Assembly: GCA_028283625.1 (NCBI GenBank)
Contig: JAPWKG010000007.1
Coordinates: 124,001 to 188,000, forward strand
Origin: Acidobacteriaceae bacterium
GTDB taxonomy: Bacteria > Acidobacteriota > Terriglobia > Terriglobales > Acidobacteriaceae
Direction: 5' to 3'
Length of the DNA: 64,000 nt
The notes below the pieces were generated by a model, which was given only the letters and a program-made list of their open reading frames with translations, was not told the origin of the DNA and searched no databases. Below are positions 43,585-54,319 of this stretch, one piece after another (position 1 is the stretch's first letter; each line of letters opens with the position of its first letter). A program made the translations under genes and the position numbers.

Positions 43585-44862
43585 GTGACTACAGCTTCTT
43601 TTGACCTCAAGATCACCCGCCGCGCTGCTGATCGCATTCGAGCCGGACATTTGTGGGTGTATCGCTCTGATATCGATACGTCTTTGCCTTCGCCTTCAGC
43701 CGGTTCGCTGGTGCGCGTGCGGGATTCCCGCAACGCTGACCTGGGAACGGCGCTTTACTCTTCCAGCTCGCAGATTGCAGGGCGAATCGTTTCGCGAGAA
43801 CCCTCGCTGAGCCGCGCGCAGTACCTTGCGGAGCTGCGCGAGCGCGTTGATGCTGCTTTTGCCCGGCGTGCGATTGTGGCTCCGTTGGAGCAAACCGATG
43901 CGCAGCGCGTGTTATTTTCCGAGGCCGATGGTGTTCCGGGCATCATCGTGGACCGCTATGCGGACCTGGTGCTGGTGCAGCTGCTGACGCAGGGCACCGC
44001 GCAGGACGATGTGCGTGCGGTGCTGGTGGAGGCCTTGCGGCATCATCTTCCAGAGCCTCTGTCGATCTGGGAGCGCCCAGACCCGAAGATGCGCGAGCTG
44101 GAGCAGCTGGAGCTTCCTCCGAACGAGGGCCTGCTCTTTGCCTCCGGCGAGCCCAGCCCCACGACGACGTTTACGCTCAACGGGCTGAAGTTCCATTACT
44201 CGGCCGCGACCGGGCAGAAGACCGGTGCGTTTCTGGACCAGCGGTTGAACTATGCGGCTGCAGCCCGGCACGTTAAGGCGAGCGGGCGCACGACGCGCGC
44301 GCTCGATGTCTGTACCTATCACGGTGGCTTTGCGCTCCATCTGGCGACGGTGTGTGAACGCGTAACAGGTGTCGATCAGTCGCGCGCTGCGCTGGAGACG
44401 GCGGACTGGAACTTGTCCCTCAATCCTGAGCTTGCCGGACGGGTGGACTGGATCGAGTCTGACGCGTTTACGCTGTTGCGGGCGTTTGACGATGCGCATA
44501 ACAAGCCCTCGGTGACCGAGCCGACGCTGCCACTGAATGTAGAGACCGGCTTCGATGCCATCGTGCTGGACCCGCCTGCTTTTGCCAAGAGCAAGCGCGC
44601 AGTGGACGGGGCGTTGCGCGGCTACAAAGAGCTGAACCTGCGTGCGATCCGCTTGCTGGAGCCGGGGGGAACGCTGATTACCTGCTCCTGCTCGCACCAT
44701 GTTTCGCTCGAGGAGTTTACCGGCGCGGTCGCCTCTGCTGCCGCGGATGCCGGGCGGCGTGTGCAGCTGCTGGAGACGTTGCCGGCTGCGCCGGATCATC
44801 CGGAGGTGCTGACGTTGCCGGAGTCTCGCTATCTGAAGTGCCTGATCCTGCGCGTGGAGTAA
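43585..44862 (+). CDS. class I SAM-dependent methyltransferase, RlmI-like (PUA + Rossmann)
   Basis: This 425-residue protein has an N-terminal PUA-like region (~5-75; RAGHLWVYRSDID, then VRVRDSRNADLGTALYS), a linker domain, and a C-terminal methyltransferase. The SAM pocket is seen at DVCTYHGGFALHLA; the catalytic region at DAIVLDPPAFAKSKR; and later ITCSCSHHV, where Cys residues resemble the m5C methyltransferase nucleophile of the RlmI (YccW) family. It probably methylates a cytosine in 23S rRNA. GTG 43585 is preferred because GGAG lies seven bases upstream; the ATG at 43522 would add 21 residues. Confidence 0.82.
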   Translation: MTTASFDLKITRRAADRIRAGHLWVYRSDIDTSLPSPSAGSLVRVRDSRNADLGTALYSSSSQIAGRIVSREPSLSRAQYLAELRERVDAAFARRAIVAPLEQTDAQRVLFSEADGVPGIIVDRYADLVLVQLLTQGTAQDDVRAVLVEALRHHLPEPLSIWERPDPKMRELEQLELPPNEGLLFASGEPSPTTTFTLNGLKFHYSAATGQKTGAFLDQRLNYAAAARHVKASGRTTRALDVCTYHGGFALHLATVCERVTGVDQSRAALETADWNLSLNPELAGRVDWIESDAFTLLRAFDDAHNKPSVTEPTLPLNVETGFDAIVLDPPAFAKSKRAVDGALRGYKELNLRAIRLLEPGGTLITCSCSHHVSLEEFTGAVASAAADAGRRVQLLETLPAAPDHPEVLTLPESRYLKCLILRVE

Positions 44863-44899
44863 TGCGCGAGGCTGGCCTGCAAAACAGCCTGCAAAAAAG

Positions 44900-44935
44900 A
44901 AACGGGAGTCGCTTGCTTATAGCGGCTCCCGTTTT
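44900..44935. terminator. bidirectional intrinsic terminator
   Basis: A ~13-bp stem with one G-U pair (AAACGGGAGTCGCT with AGCGGCTCCCGTTT) and a TGCTTAT loop, with T-run on both outer strands, between convergent genes. Confidence 0.75.
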
Positions 44936-44950
44936 CTGTTGTGGCGGCGG

Positions 44951-46114
44951 CTAACGCCAACGCAGGGTTTTCTGAAAGAAGCCGATGGCTTCGAGGCTGA
45001 CCTGTTGATGAATGGCATTGCGGTCGACTCCGGGGTTGTCGACGCAGTAGACGGGGAGTTCCTGCTTGCCGGTTTCGGTGCACAGATCGAGAAAGGTGTA
45101 GTGCGCCACCCCGCCGGGCAGGACGGTTTCGCGTGCCCCGTGAATGAGCGCGCGCAGGCGGTCAGCGTTTTCTGCGGGGCCCGCGATGGGATCGGCCGCT
45201 CCGACGACGATCTCTACCGGAAGCCGGATCTGGCGCAGGCTATCGTCTGTGAGGGTATAGCCGAGGGCCGGAGCGATTGCGAAGACAGCACGGATGCGCG
45301 GGTCGGCAAAGCTGTCGCCGGAGCGGGCAAGGGACTCCCCACTGGTTTTGCGAACCGTCTGGAGCAGGGTGGCGCCGGGCGGTAGATCCTTCATCTCTGG
45401 TACGCGGCAGGCCGTGTCCTGCGGCTGCTCATGGCAGTGCTCGACCATAGCGGAGAGATCGGTCTGGGCGCCTGCGAGCTCCAGCACGGTGTAGCCGCCG
45501 AGGGAGAAGCCAGCGGCGCCGATGAGCTTGCGATCGATGTGTGGCGCGAACTCGGTGTCGGCCAGCATACCGTCGAGAACCTCGGAGAGGTCCGTGGCGC
45601 GTTCCCACCAGAGCAGGAAGCCTTCGGGGGTGTAGTGGTCTGAGGCGTTGTTGCCGGGGTGGTCTACGGCGACAGCGATCATGCCCGCGCGTGCGAGGGC
45701 TGTGCCGAGCCAGGCCATCTGCGCGGCGCTGCCGCCGGTGCCGTGCGAGAGCAGGATGAGCGGCCGCTGGCCTCCGCCGGGCTCAAAGGCCGCATCGGGC
45801 GCGGCTTCACCCATCAGGAAGAGGGGGTGCTGCGGTGGGCCGATCTGCTGCGCTGCTTCGTGGGCTTCCGGGCTTGCCGGGTACCAGATGGTGCAGTCCA
45901 GCTGTTGCTTGCTGGCGCCCCGCCAGTTGCGTGCTGCGGTGGGCTTAAAGCTGCGATGCGTTACACCCGCTTTGCCCGCAGAAGGGCTCACTTCCGGATG
46001 GGGCCTGGGCGAGGTTGCGCGGCAAGCCAAAGGAGAAGCGCCGCCGAGCAGCCCAGCTCCGGCAACCAGAAGCCAGAACAGAAGGACGCGCCGCGCAGAG
46101 GGTAGGGTTCTCAT
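44951..46114 (-). CDS. secreted alpha/beta hydrolase, PAF-acetylhydrolase/dienelactone-hydrolase-like
   Basis: This 387-residue protein has an N-terminal hydrophobic segment (~10-30) ending near PLACRA, possibly a signal peptide. The hydrolase core is visible: oxyanion strand PLILLSHGTGG, nucleophile elbow GAAGFSLGGY (Ser), acid in EIVVGAADPI and His in PGGVAHYTFLD. The arrangement resembles the platelet-activating factor acetylhydrolase-like family, which cleaves short acyl esters. The GTGG motif and four Cys residues in the lid and C-terminus may form disulfides. The substrate is unknown. It converges with the RlmI-like gene and is divergent from the GNAT gene. Confidence 0.8.
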   Translation of the reverse strand: MRTLPSARRVLLFWLLVAGAGLLGGASPLACRATSPRPHPEVSPSAGKAGVTHRSFKPTAARNWRGASKQQLDCTIWYPASPEAHEAAQQIGPPQHPLFLMGEAAPDAAFEPGGGQRPLILLSHGTGGSAAQMAWLGTALARAGMIAVAVDHPGNNASDHYTPEGFLLWWERATDLSEVLDGMLADTEFAPHIDRKLIGAAGFSLGGYTVLELAGAQTDLSAMVEHCHEQPQDTACRVPEMKDLPPGATLLQTVRKTSGESLARSGDSFADPRIRAVFAIAPALGYTLTDDSLRQIRLPVEIVVGAADPIAGPAENADRLRALIHGARETVLPGGVAHYTFLDLCTETGKQELPVYCVDNPGVDRNAIHQQVSLEAIGFFQKTLRWR

Positions 46115-46229
46115 GCCTTCGAGGGTACGCGATCGTGCTGCTGCGTGGGCCGTGCCGGTGCGCTGCTTCCTGCGCCGGTACTCAGGCCGGGAGAGGTTTC
46201 CGGGGTCGGAGTTCGTACACTAGAGGGCG

Positions 46230-46868
46230 ATGGAGACGATTTTGCAGGCTGTGCCCACTGGGCTTTCCCCGAACGCGACTGAGCCGCTGCGACTGCGCCG
46301 GGCGACTGCGCCCGATGCCGCGGCGCTGGCGCTGGTTGGCGGTGCGACCTTTCTGGAGGCCTTTACGTGGATGCTTCCGGGAGCCGACATTGTGGCGTTC
46401 TGCGCTCGCCAGCACACGGCGGAGTTCTATGCGCGTGCGCTGGCGCAGCCATCCACCCGCATTACCCTGGCAACCACCGGTGTGGACGCTCCGGTGGGCT
46501 ATGCGATGGTGGTAACGCCGGATCTGCCCACGATTGAGCCACGTGAGGGCGATGTGGAGCTGAAGCGGATCTACCTTTTCTCACGTTTTCGCTCGAACGC
46601 TACCGTGGTGTATGACGGTGCTGGCAGGTTGCTGGCAGGGGTTCGCGGCGGGCAGGCGTTGCTGGACGCGGCGCTGGCCGATGCGCGCGAGCTGGGGGGC
46701 AGAAGGTTGCTGCTGGGAGTGAACGCGGGCAATGCACGCGCGGTCGCGTTCTATGAGCGCAACGGCTTTGCGGTGATAGGAACAAGAACGTTCGAGGTCG
46801 GCGCGCAGCAGTGCAGCGACTATATTCTGGCCAGAGAGCTGGCCGCGGGTCCTAATGACAGGGAGTGA
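46230..46868 (+). CDS. GNAT family N-acetyltransferase
   Basis: This 212-residue cytoplasmic protein has GNAT features: LRLRRATAPDAAALALV at the start, GYAMVV and VELKRIYLFSRF as core strands, then the acetyl-CoA pyrophosphate loop GVRGGQALLDAALADA (Arg/Gln-x-x-Gly variant) and the C-terminal NAGNARAVAFYERNGF, where Asn and Tyr are catalytic or structural. The N-terminal ~25 residues are extra. The acceptor is unknown. AGAGGGCG lies before the ATG. The zinc-ribbon gene follows 7 bases downstream, so they are probably one transcript. Confidence 0.85.
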   Translation: METILQAVPTGLSPNATEPLRLRRATAPDAAALALVGGATFLEAFTWMLPGADIVAFCARQHTAEFYARALAQPSTRITLATTGVDAPVGYAMVVTPDLPTIEPREGDVELKRIYLFSRFRSNATVVYDGAGRLLAGVRGGQALLDAALADARELGGRRLLLGVNAGNARAVAFYERNGFAVIGTRTFEVGAQQCSDYILARELAAGPNDRE

Positions 46869-46875
46869 GTGAACG

Positions 46876-47166
46876 ATGAAGCTAACAGCAAAACCGGTTC
46901 GCGGCTCCGGTGTTCGTCATAAGCCGCTGGCGGCGACGACGGCGCCGGGGTATAAGAATCCGAACCGTCAGATCGTGGTGCGGGATACAGGGGCCGCGTC
47001 CCGGCTGCGCGACCGGCAAAGCGTGTATGAGCTGCGTTGCGATGCCTGCGGCCTGCGCTATGGCTGCAACGGCATGGACATCAAGGCGCGGCTATGCCCG
47101 GGTTGCCAGGGCGGTGTGGCCGCTGAGCCGCTGCGGGAGTCGCAGCAGAGTTCCCTCTTCGGCTAG
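46876..47166 (+). CDS. small protein with a zinc-ribbon-like C-terminus
   Basis: This is a 96-residue basic protein. Its C-terminal half has CDACGLRYGCNGMDIK followed by LCPGCQGG, so two CxxC pairs plus one extra Cys that could bind zinc. The N-terminal half is Arg/Lys/Pro-rich (KPVRGSGVRHK, NPNRQIVVRDTG) without evident fold. Its GGGAGTG ribosome site overlaps the stop of the acetyltransferase gene, suggesting coupling. No family is recognised; nucleic-acid or protein binding would fit a ribbon. Confidence 0.6.
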   Translation: MKLTAKPVRGSGVRHKPLAATTAPGYKNPNRQIVVRDTGAASRLRDRQSVYELRCDACGLRYGCNGMDIKARLCPGCQGGVAAEPLRESQQSSLFG

Positions 47167-47339
47167 AGAGGAACCCTCGATCGAAATTCGCGCACGTAAC
47201 AGCTATGTTGTTAGCGCTTGCGGTTCCCTGAGGAGCCAGCCGGCGATTCTAGCGGTAGTCTAGGAGACGCACCTTTTTTGTTCGAAGCTGTCTGTCAAGC
47301 ATGTAAGGGCAAATCTCCTGAAAGTTATGGGTTGTCGCA

Positions 47340-49421
47340 ATGGATTGGCGTGTAGCGTTACGTGCACTGATGGTGAGTGCAGTTGTGTCGGGGATCGCGG
47401 GCTGCGGTATGGGGCATCAGGCGACCTCCGGTTCTACCGGACTGGATAGCGCCTTAGGCAATATCAAAGGCAAGGTGATCGGTGGACGCCAGCCTATTTC
47501 CGGTGCCAAGGTCTTTGTTTTGGCGGCTTCGACACAGGCCTTTGGCGGCGTCGGAATTTCAAGCTCCAGCAGCAATCTTGCGAGTTCGCTCCTGACGGCC
47601 TATTCCTCGGGCAGCTATCCGACGGCGGAAGATAACAGCAGCGGTGCGACCAACGGCTTTTATTATGTGACCTCCGATGCTAATGGCAACTTCGGCCTGA
47701 GCGGTGAATACTCCTGCACGGCCGGCCAACAGGTTTACCTTTATACGTCGGGTGGCGACACCGGCGGTGGCACCCCCAATGCTGCGGCAACGTTGATGGC
47801 CGTTCTGGGTACGTGCCCCTCTTCCGGCAACTTTGCCGCGCAGATCCCGAGCCTGGTGGTCAACGAGCTTTCAACGGTAGCTGCGGCCTATGCGTTGGCA
47901 GGCTTTGCCACGGATCCGTTGCACATTGGCGATGACGAAAGCGTAACCAGCAATACAACCGCCAGTCTGGCCAAGACCGGTATGACGAACGCTGTTGCTA
48001 CGGCTGCGTTGTTGACCAACATTACAACGGCAAGCGGCACGGCTTTGAGCACCACACCGAGCGGCAACGGCGCAGTGCCTGCCTCTACGGTCAATACGCT
48101 GGCCGATATCCTGGCCGCGTGTGTGAACACGACGGGTGCAGGGTCGCAGACCTGCTCGACCTTGTTTGCCAGCGCGACCGCGGATGGAACGTCGACCGGA
48201 ACCGCCGCGACCGACACAGCAGATGCAGCGATTAATATCGCGCATTTCCCGGCCTACAACGTAGGCACGTTGTACGGTTTGGTGCCCGCCACGGCTGTTC
48301 CGTATCAGCCCACGCTCAGCGCGAGCCCAAATGATTGGACGATCGGCATTCGCTATACCGACGGCTCTCTGTACAGCCCAAACAGTGTGGCGCTGGACTC
48401 CCAGGGGAATGTATGGGCAGGAAACGGGGCTCATGGCCTCACGAAACTCTCTCCGCAAGGCAAGGCGCTGAGCGGGACCTCAGGATTTGTTGATTCCGCC
48501 CACGGCCTGGCTCCCACTGCCCTTGCAGTGGATACGGGAGATAACGTTTGGGCGGCTAATAACTTAACTGGCGTGCCGAGTGTTGAGTTCTCCAACGACG
48601 GAAGTTACGTTATGGCCGGCGCGAGCAGCTCGGATATGGAAACGGACATGAGCTCAGTCAGTTTGGATGGTGCCAATAACGTGTTTACCTCGCAGATGGC
48701 CGCCAACGCGGTGAATGAGAGCACAGCGTCCAGCTCTTATAAGAGCTTTGTCTATCTGCATCCCGGCGGTTTAAGCGATACCACAGAAATTGCTGCAACC
48801 CCTATGACGTCTACCAGTGGATACACTCTGGTGTGGACCGCAAATGTTGGTACGGCAGCAGCCCTTATCGATACGGACCCAGGCACCTCGGGGATCGGGT
48901 CCACGCAGGCCAGATCGAGCAGTTATACATGCGGCAAAAATGGTCCGAGTATTATTGCGGTCGATCGTCGAGGTTATGCCTGGACGGCGACATCCGCCAG
49001 CGTCAATAATGTCGATCTCTCGCACAACCTCTTCGTTTTCAATACCTCAGGCAAACCGGTTTACGATACGACCGGCTGCAGCGGGAGCAATGTAGATACC
49101 GCTTCGCGTGGCTACACCGGTGGAGGCCTGAATCAGCCCGCGGCCATTGCGCTCGACGGCAACGATACGGCGTGGGTGGCCAACAGCGCGGGGAATGTTT
49201 CGGCCTTTACAGAGGCCGGTTCGGCGATCTCGCCTTCAACCGGTTACACCGCCGGAGGCGCCTTTACGAGCCCTTCTGCGCTGGCGATGGATGGCTCGGG
49301 CAATGTCTGGATTACCGACTCTACGGCGAACACGATCACGGAGCTGGTCGGTGCAGCAACCCCGGTCGTCACTCCTCTGTCCCTGGGCATAAAGTACTCC
49401 AAGCTGGGGACGCGTCCCTAA
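47340..49421 (+). CDS. lipoprotein with NHL/Vgb-type beta-propeller
   Basis: This 693-residue surface protein has a lipoprotein signal whose lipobox is SGIAGC (Cys at ~22), so it should be lipid-anchored. An N-terminal domain starts GNIKGKVIGGRQPISGAKVFVL, typical of carboxypeptidase-regulatory-like repeats. The rest carries propeller blades with the motif SVALDSQGNVWAGN, ALAVDTGDNVWAAN, AIALDGNDTAWVAN and ALAMDGSGNVWITD. The family is frequent in Acidobacteria; a virginiamycin-lyase-like or sensing role is unproven. Base composition is slightly lower in GC than neighbours. It ends at a perfect hairpin. Confidence 0.8.
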   Translation: MDWRVALRALMVSAVVSGIAGCGMGHQATSGSTGLDSALGNIKGKVIGGRQPISGAKVFVLAASTQAFGGVGISSSSSNLASSLLTAYSSGSYPTAEDNSSGATNGFYYVTSDANGNFGLSGEYSCTAGQQVYLYTSGGDTGGGTPNAAATLMAVLGTCPSSGNFAAQIPSLVVNELSTVAAAYALAGFATDPLHIGDDESVTSNTTASLAKTGMTNAVATAALLTNITTASGTALSTTPSGNGAVPASTVNTLADILAACVNTTGAGSQTCSTLFASATADGTSTGTAATDTADAAINIAHFPAYNVGTLYGLVPATAVPYQPTLSASPNDWTIGIRYTDGSLYSPNSVALDSQGNVWAGNGAHGLTKLSPQGKALSGTSGFVDSAHGLAPTALAVDTGDNVWAANNLTGVPSVEFSNDGSYVMAGASSSDMETDMSSVSLDGANNVFTSQMAANAVNESTASSSYKSFVYLHPGGLSDTTEIAATPMTSTSGYTLVWTANVGTAAALIDTDPGTSGIGSTQARSSSYTCGKNGPSIIAVDRRGYAWTATSASVNNVDLSHNLFVFNTSGKPVYDTTGCSGSNVDTASRGYTGGGLNQPAAIALDGNDTAWVANSAGNVSAFTEAGSAISPSTGYTAGGAFTSPSALAMDGSGNVWITDSTANTITELVGAATPVVTPLSLGIKYSKLGTRP

Positions 49422-49423
49422 CG

Positions 49424-49473
49424 AGCAGGAAATGGGTCATTTGCGCAAAGCCGCGAATGACCCATTTCCTGCT
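49424..49473. terminator. 18-bp perfect inverted repeat after the NHL lipoprotein gene
   Basis: Arms 49424-49441 and 49456-49473 are exact reverse complements with a 14-base loop. No T-run follows on the plus strand, so termination efficiency is uncertain. Confidence 0.6.
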
Positions 49474-49746
49474 GTCGTTGTAATGTAAGGCGCGCGTCAA
49501 GCACGGAATTGCGACGCCTAGCATCTTTTTCCACACTTTACCGTCTAATTTGTTAGACTGGACTCGACCGGAACTTGCGCCTTCGAGTCGCCGGAAGCCT
49601 TCCCTGCGCGGATTTTTGATCTGCCAAATGTGCTTCGGCCTGCGCCCGCGGCCCTGACCGCAACCAATGTTCCGGCAAAGCCCGTCACAACCCAGGGAGA
49701 GCTCTATGCGCGGCAGCCTCGCGCTTTGGCTCACAGATTTTTTTTG
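49474..49746 (+). promoter_or_regulatory. rpoD upstream region with no gene; small inverted repeat at 49543-49558
   Basis: This ~270-base stretch has no credible ORF. GTCTAA (49543-49548) pairs with TTAGAC (49553-49558) around TTTG, which could be an operator or a hairpin. AT-rich sequence at 49520-49560 is the likeliest promoter area, but I cannot fix -35 and -10 elements. A T-run at 49738-49745 follows. Confidence 0.4.
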
Positions 49747-49763
49747 AGCCCGCTGTGCGGGCT
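49747..49763 (+). repeat. 7-bp hairpin just upstream of the rpoD ribosome site
   Basis: AGCCCGC (49747-49753) and GCGGGCT (49757-49763) enclose TGT. The hairpin ends 4 bases before TAGGAGA, the ribosome site of rpoD, and is preceded by eight Ts, so it could affect translation or act as a weak attenuator. Confidence 0.5.
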
Positions 49764-49780
49764 TGTTAGGAGAGCCCGCC

Positions 49781-51493
<1,713 letters not shown>

Positions 51494-51495
51494 AA

Positions 51496-51535
51496 AAACT
51501 ACAAAGGCCACCGATATCGGTGGCCTTTGTAGTTT
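51496..51535. terminator. 20-bp perfect palindrome after rpoD
   Basis: Arms 51496-51515 and 51516-51535 are exact reverse complements with no spacer, A-run and T-run at the ends. It closes the rpoD transcript. Confidence 0.8.
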
Positions 51536-51562
51536 GGATAAAATAAATTACTCTCGCAGCAC

Positions 51563-52837
51563 ATGTCTACGACCACTGCTCGTACTTCTTTACCGCGGCC
51601 TCTTCTGTGGTTTCTGTTTCAGAGTGCTTTTTGGACTTCTCTTTGCCTTGGTACAGAAGTCGTTTGCAAATTCATATTGCATCTGAATTACGAGTACGTG
51701 AACCCTGTTCTGCCCGGCCTGAGAGATACGCTTTGGGTGGACTTTCGTTCTTATATCCCTAAATTTGCCTATATTCACTCGCGGGCTTTTTACGACGGGG
51801 CAGCGCTGACTTATCCGGCAACTACAGTTGTGCCGTTTGCATTTTTCTTAATTCCGTATCCGCATGGACGTGTGCAGATTTTGTTGGCGTGTCTCCGCCT
51901 CTGCAGCGTAATTGCGGCGGGTGCCTTCATCATGCTGGTTGGTTTTCGCTGCGGATTACTTCGTCGCGGGATGTCGAAACCTGAAGCAGTACGTTTCCTA
52001 TTAGCCACACTATTTCTTAGCTTCCCTTTTTGGTTCTTGCTCTACACGGGCAACTTTGAATTCACTGTGTGGTTCGTGCTTGTAGGAGCTTTTTATTTTT
52101 TCTGGAAGGGCGACGATCCGCCAGCAGCAGTTTTGTTCGGCTTAGCCGCTGCTATGAAAATATTTCCAGTGATTTTGCTTGGACTTTTTATTGCACGGCG
52201 TCAGTTGAAGGCAGTTGCAATCGCAATTGTGACAGCAGTTGCTGTTACGGTGCCTTCTCTTTGGATTCTTTGCCCTGATATTCATGTGAGCTGGAAACTT
52301 ACGAACGATGCAATTGGCTATACACGGAACTTTTATATGCTCACGTTACGGCCAATCGAATCAGGCTTTGACCATACCCTTTTCGTACTGATTAAGCGAT
52401 TGCTTTTGCCGCTCCCACCTCCTGCGCAGATGGATAAGTTGCTGCATATCTATCTTGTGGTGGTTGCAATCGGTGGCGTGTTAATTTTTATTTTTCGCAT
52501 CCGCTTTTTACCTGTGATCAACCAGATCTTATGCTTTGTCGTCGCGATGATCACATTGACGCCCGTATCATACGATTACACGCTCATCCACCTGTATATC
52601 CCGTTTGCGTTGCTTTGTTTTGTCTCGCTTGAGAGATTCGAAGAAAATAAGCGCGCTTTGCTCATTGCGTTTTCCTTATTTGCCTTCGTATTGTCTGCGC
52701 AATCAGAATTCATTTTGCATGGTTTACGTTTTGCTGGACAGCTTAAGGCGCTTGGTTTGCTCTTGCTGTTCGTTCTTGCTCTGGTCCACCCATTTCACTC
52801 TTCGAGTAATCAACATCTCCAAGAGCATGCACAGTGA
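51563..52837 (+). CDS. polytopic membrane protein, GT87/DUF2029-like mannosyltransferase
   Basis: This 424-residue protein has ~10 hydrophobic segments spread along its length. The N-terminal part has LWVDFRSYIPKFAYIHSRAFYDGAALTYPATTVVPF, where the Asp and the Pro-rich loop resemble the polyprenyl-phosphate-sugar glycosyltransferases of the GT87 (PimE-like) group; FGLAAAMKIFPVILLGLFI with a Lys is the second family marker. It would transfer a sugar from a lipid carrier on the outer face of the membrane. Codon use is visibly AT-richer than neighbouring genes, suggesting recent acquisition. Assignment to GT87 is moderate. Confidence 0.6.
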   Translation: MSTTTARTSLPRPLLWFLFQSAFWTSLCLGTEVVCKFILHLNYEYVNPVLPGLRDTLWVDFRSYIPKFAYIHSRAFYDGAALTYPATTVVPFAFFLIPYPHGRVQILLACLRLCSVIAAGAFIMLVGFRCGLLRRGMSKPEAVRFLLATLFLSFPFWFLLYTGNFEFTVWFVLVGAFYFFWKGDDPPAAVLFGLAAAMKIFPVILLGLFIARRQLKAVAIAIVTAVAVTVPSLWILCPDIHVSWKLTNDAIGYTRNFYMLTLRPIESGFDHTLFVLIKRLLLPLPPPAQMDKLLHIYLVVVAIGGVLIFIFRIRFLPVINQILCFVVAMITLTPVSYDYTLIHLYIPFALLCFVSLERFEENKRALLIAFSLFAFVLSAQSEFILHGLRFAGQLKALGLLLLFVLALVHPFHSSSNQHLQEHAQ

Positions 52838-53043
52838 TGTGGAAAATTTCTGATCCTCAGATAAACATGTAAAAAAATCTATTCCTATAACCCTTGGAAG
52901 CATCGACAATTGAGCTGTGCGTAATGCCCCGTATTGACGTCGGATGAGGAAGCAAAAGTCGTTTGATCACTGATTGAGTGGTGGCTGAGTTCATACACTT
53001 GCGCGGCATGCTTGTCGCCGTCCAATTTGTACTAAAGGCCTTT

Positions 53044-54243
53044 ATGAGTCGCGCTAGCATCGTTGCCGGAAATACAAACCATACCGCTCCCGAAAATCGT
53101 GTCTTTTATCCGGCTCTTGATGGGCTGCGGGCGATTGCGTTCCTAATGGTGCTGGCTCAGCACTACATGTCGATGCCGTGGGGATGGACGGGCGTCAATG
53201 TGTTCTTCGTTCTCTCTGGTTTTCTCATTACCGGGATTTTGTGGGATACACGCGAGGATCAGCACCGCGCGCGGAACTTCTATGTTCGTCGCACACTGCG
53301 TATTTTCCCACTCTATTACGGCATCTTTCTTCTGTTAGCTGTTACATGGCCGCTGGCGCACTGGCACTTTACTCGTTATTGGTTGGCATGGCCTCTTTAT
53401 CTTGGCAACTTTTTGCGTTTCCTTTCCCCTGCGGCGCTGGTGGTCAATACACCCTTGGAGCTTGCCGCAGATGCACATCTCAAAAGCCATTTGTTGCAGG
53501 GAGAGCTTTACTTAGGTCACTTCTGGTCTCTGTGTGTTGAAGAGCAGTTTTACCTGGTTTGGCCGTGGGTGGTGTTCTGGTGCCGAAGCAAGCGAGCACT
53601 CCAGTGGCTGTGCGTCGTGGTTATTCTTGCTACGCCCATTGCGCGAGTGCTTTGTGTTGAACATGCGCCGCTCTGGATGAACCAGCTCGAGCTGACCTAT
53701 CGCTTTACCCCGTTGCAACTGGATTCTCTGCTGCTGGGCGCTCTGGCTGCTTTTCTGTTGAGAGGGGAGCATCGCAATCTACTGATCAAGGCTGCAGGAT
53801 GGGTGGCGGCTCTCTTCGGTGCTGTCGTTCTCGTTTCTCTAGCGATTACGGTGTGTGCAGCCGGCAGCTTCCAGGAGTATGTCTACCCCGCGTGGAAGCA
53901 GACATGGGGTCTCTGTGCGGTGAACGTTTTGACCGTCTCCATCATTCTGGCGGTGCTGCGGCCTAAGACTCTGCTGGCCAGGCTGCTAGCGTTTTCACCT
54001 CTGCGTTGGTTGGGGCGCATCAGCTACGGCGCGTATATCTTTCATGATTTGCTGCACTTTGCGTTCGCGCATGTGACGCGAAAGAGCCGCCTTCCCTTCG
54101 TTGCGGAGCATAATGGCGCGGCTACGTTCTTGCTGGCGCTGGTGGGAACGACTGTGCTCGCATGGCTTTCCTTCCGTTTCTTTGAAAGCCCCTTCTTGAA
54201 TTTGAAGGAAAAGTTTACGGTGAGACCGCTGGCGCAACGTTGA
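53044..54243 (+). CDS. acyltransferase 3 family membrane protein (second copy)
   Basis: This 399-residue integral membrane acyltransferase resembles the one at 31773-32960. Markers are YPALDGLRAIAFLMVLAQHY (TM1 His), [40 protein letters not shown] and WSLCVEEQFYLVWPW, then ~8 further hydrophobic segments. It probably O-acylates a surface polysaccharide. ATG 53044 follows AAAGG; an ATG at 52978 would add 22 residues. The nearby GT87-like and GT2 genes suggest they cooperate on one glycan. Base composition is lower in GC at its 5' part. Confidence 0.88.
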   Translation: MSRASIVAGNTNHTAPENRVFYPALDGLRAIAFLMVLAQHYMSMPWGWTGVNVFFVLSGFLITGILWDTREDQHRARNFYVRRTLRIFPLYYGIFLLLAVTWPLAHWHFTRYWLAWPLYLGNFLRFLSPAALVVNTPLELAADAHLKSHLLQGELYLGHFWSLCVEEQFYLVWPWVVFWCRSKRALQWLCVVVILATPIARVLCVEHAPLWMNQLELTYRFTPLQLDSLLLGALAAFLLRGEHRNLLIKAAGWVAALFGAVVLVSLAITVCAAGSFQEYVYPAWKQTWGLCAVNVLTVSIILAVLRPKTLLARLLAFSPLRWLGRISYGAYIFHDLLHFAFAHVTRKSRLPFVAEHNGAATFLLALVGTTVLAWLSFRFFESPFLNLKEKFTVRPLAQR

Positions 54244-54319
54244 CTCTTGTAACAAAAGAGCCGTAAATCCATTCTCTTTTCGGGCATTGCAAGGGCGATG
54301 GCTCCGCTATACTCAGGCC

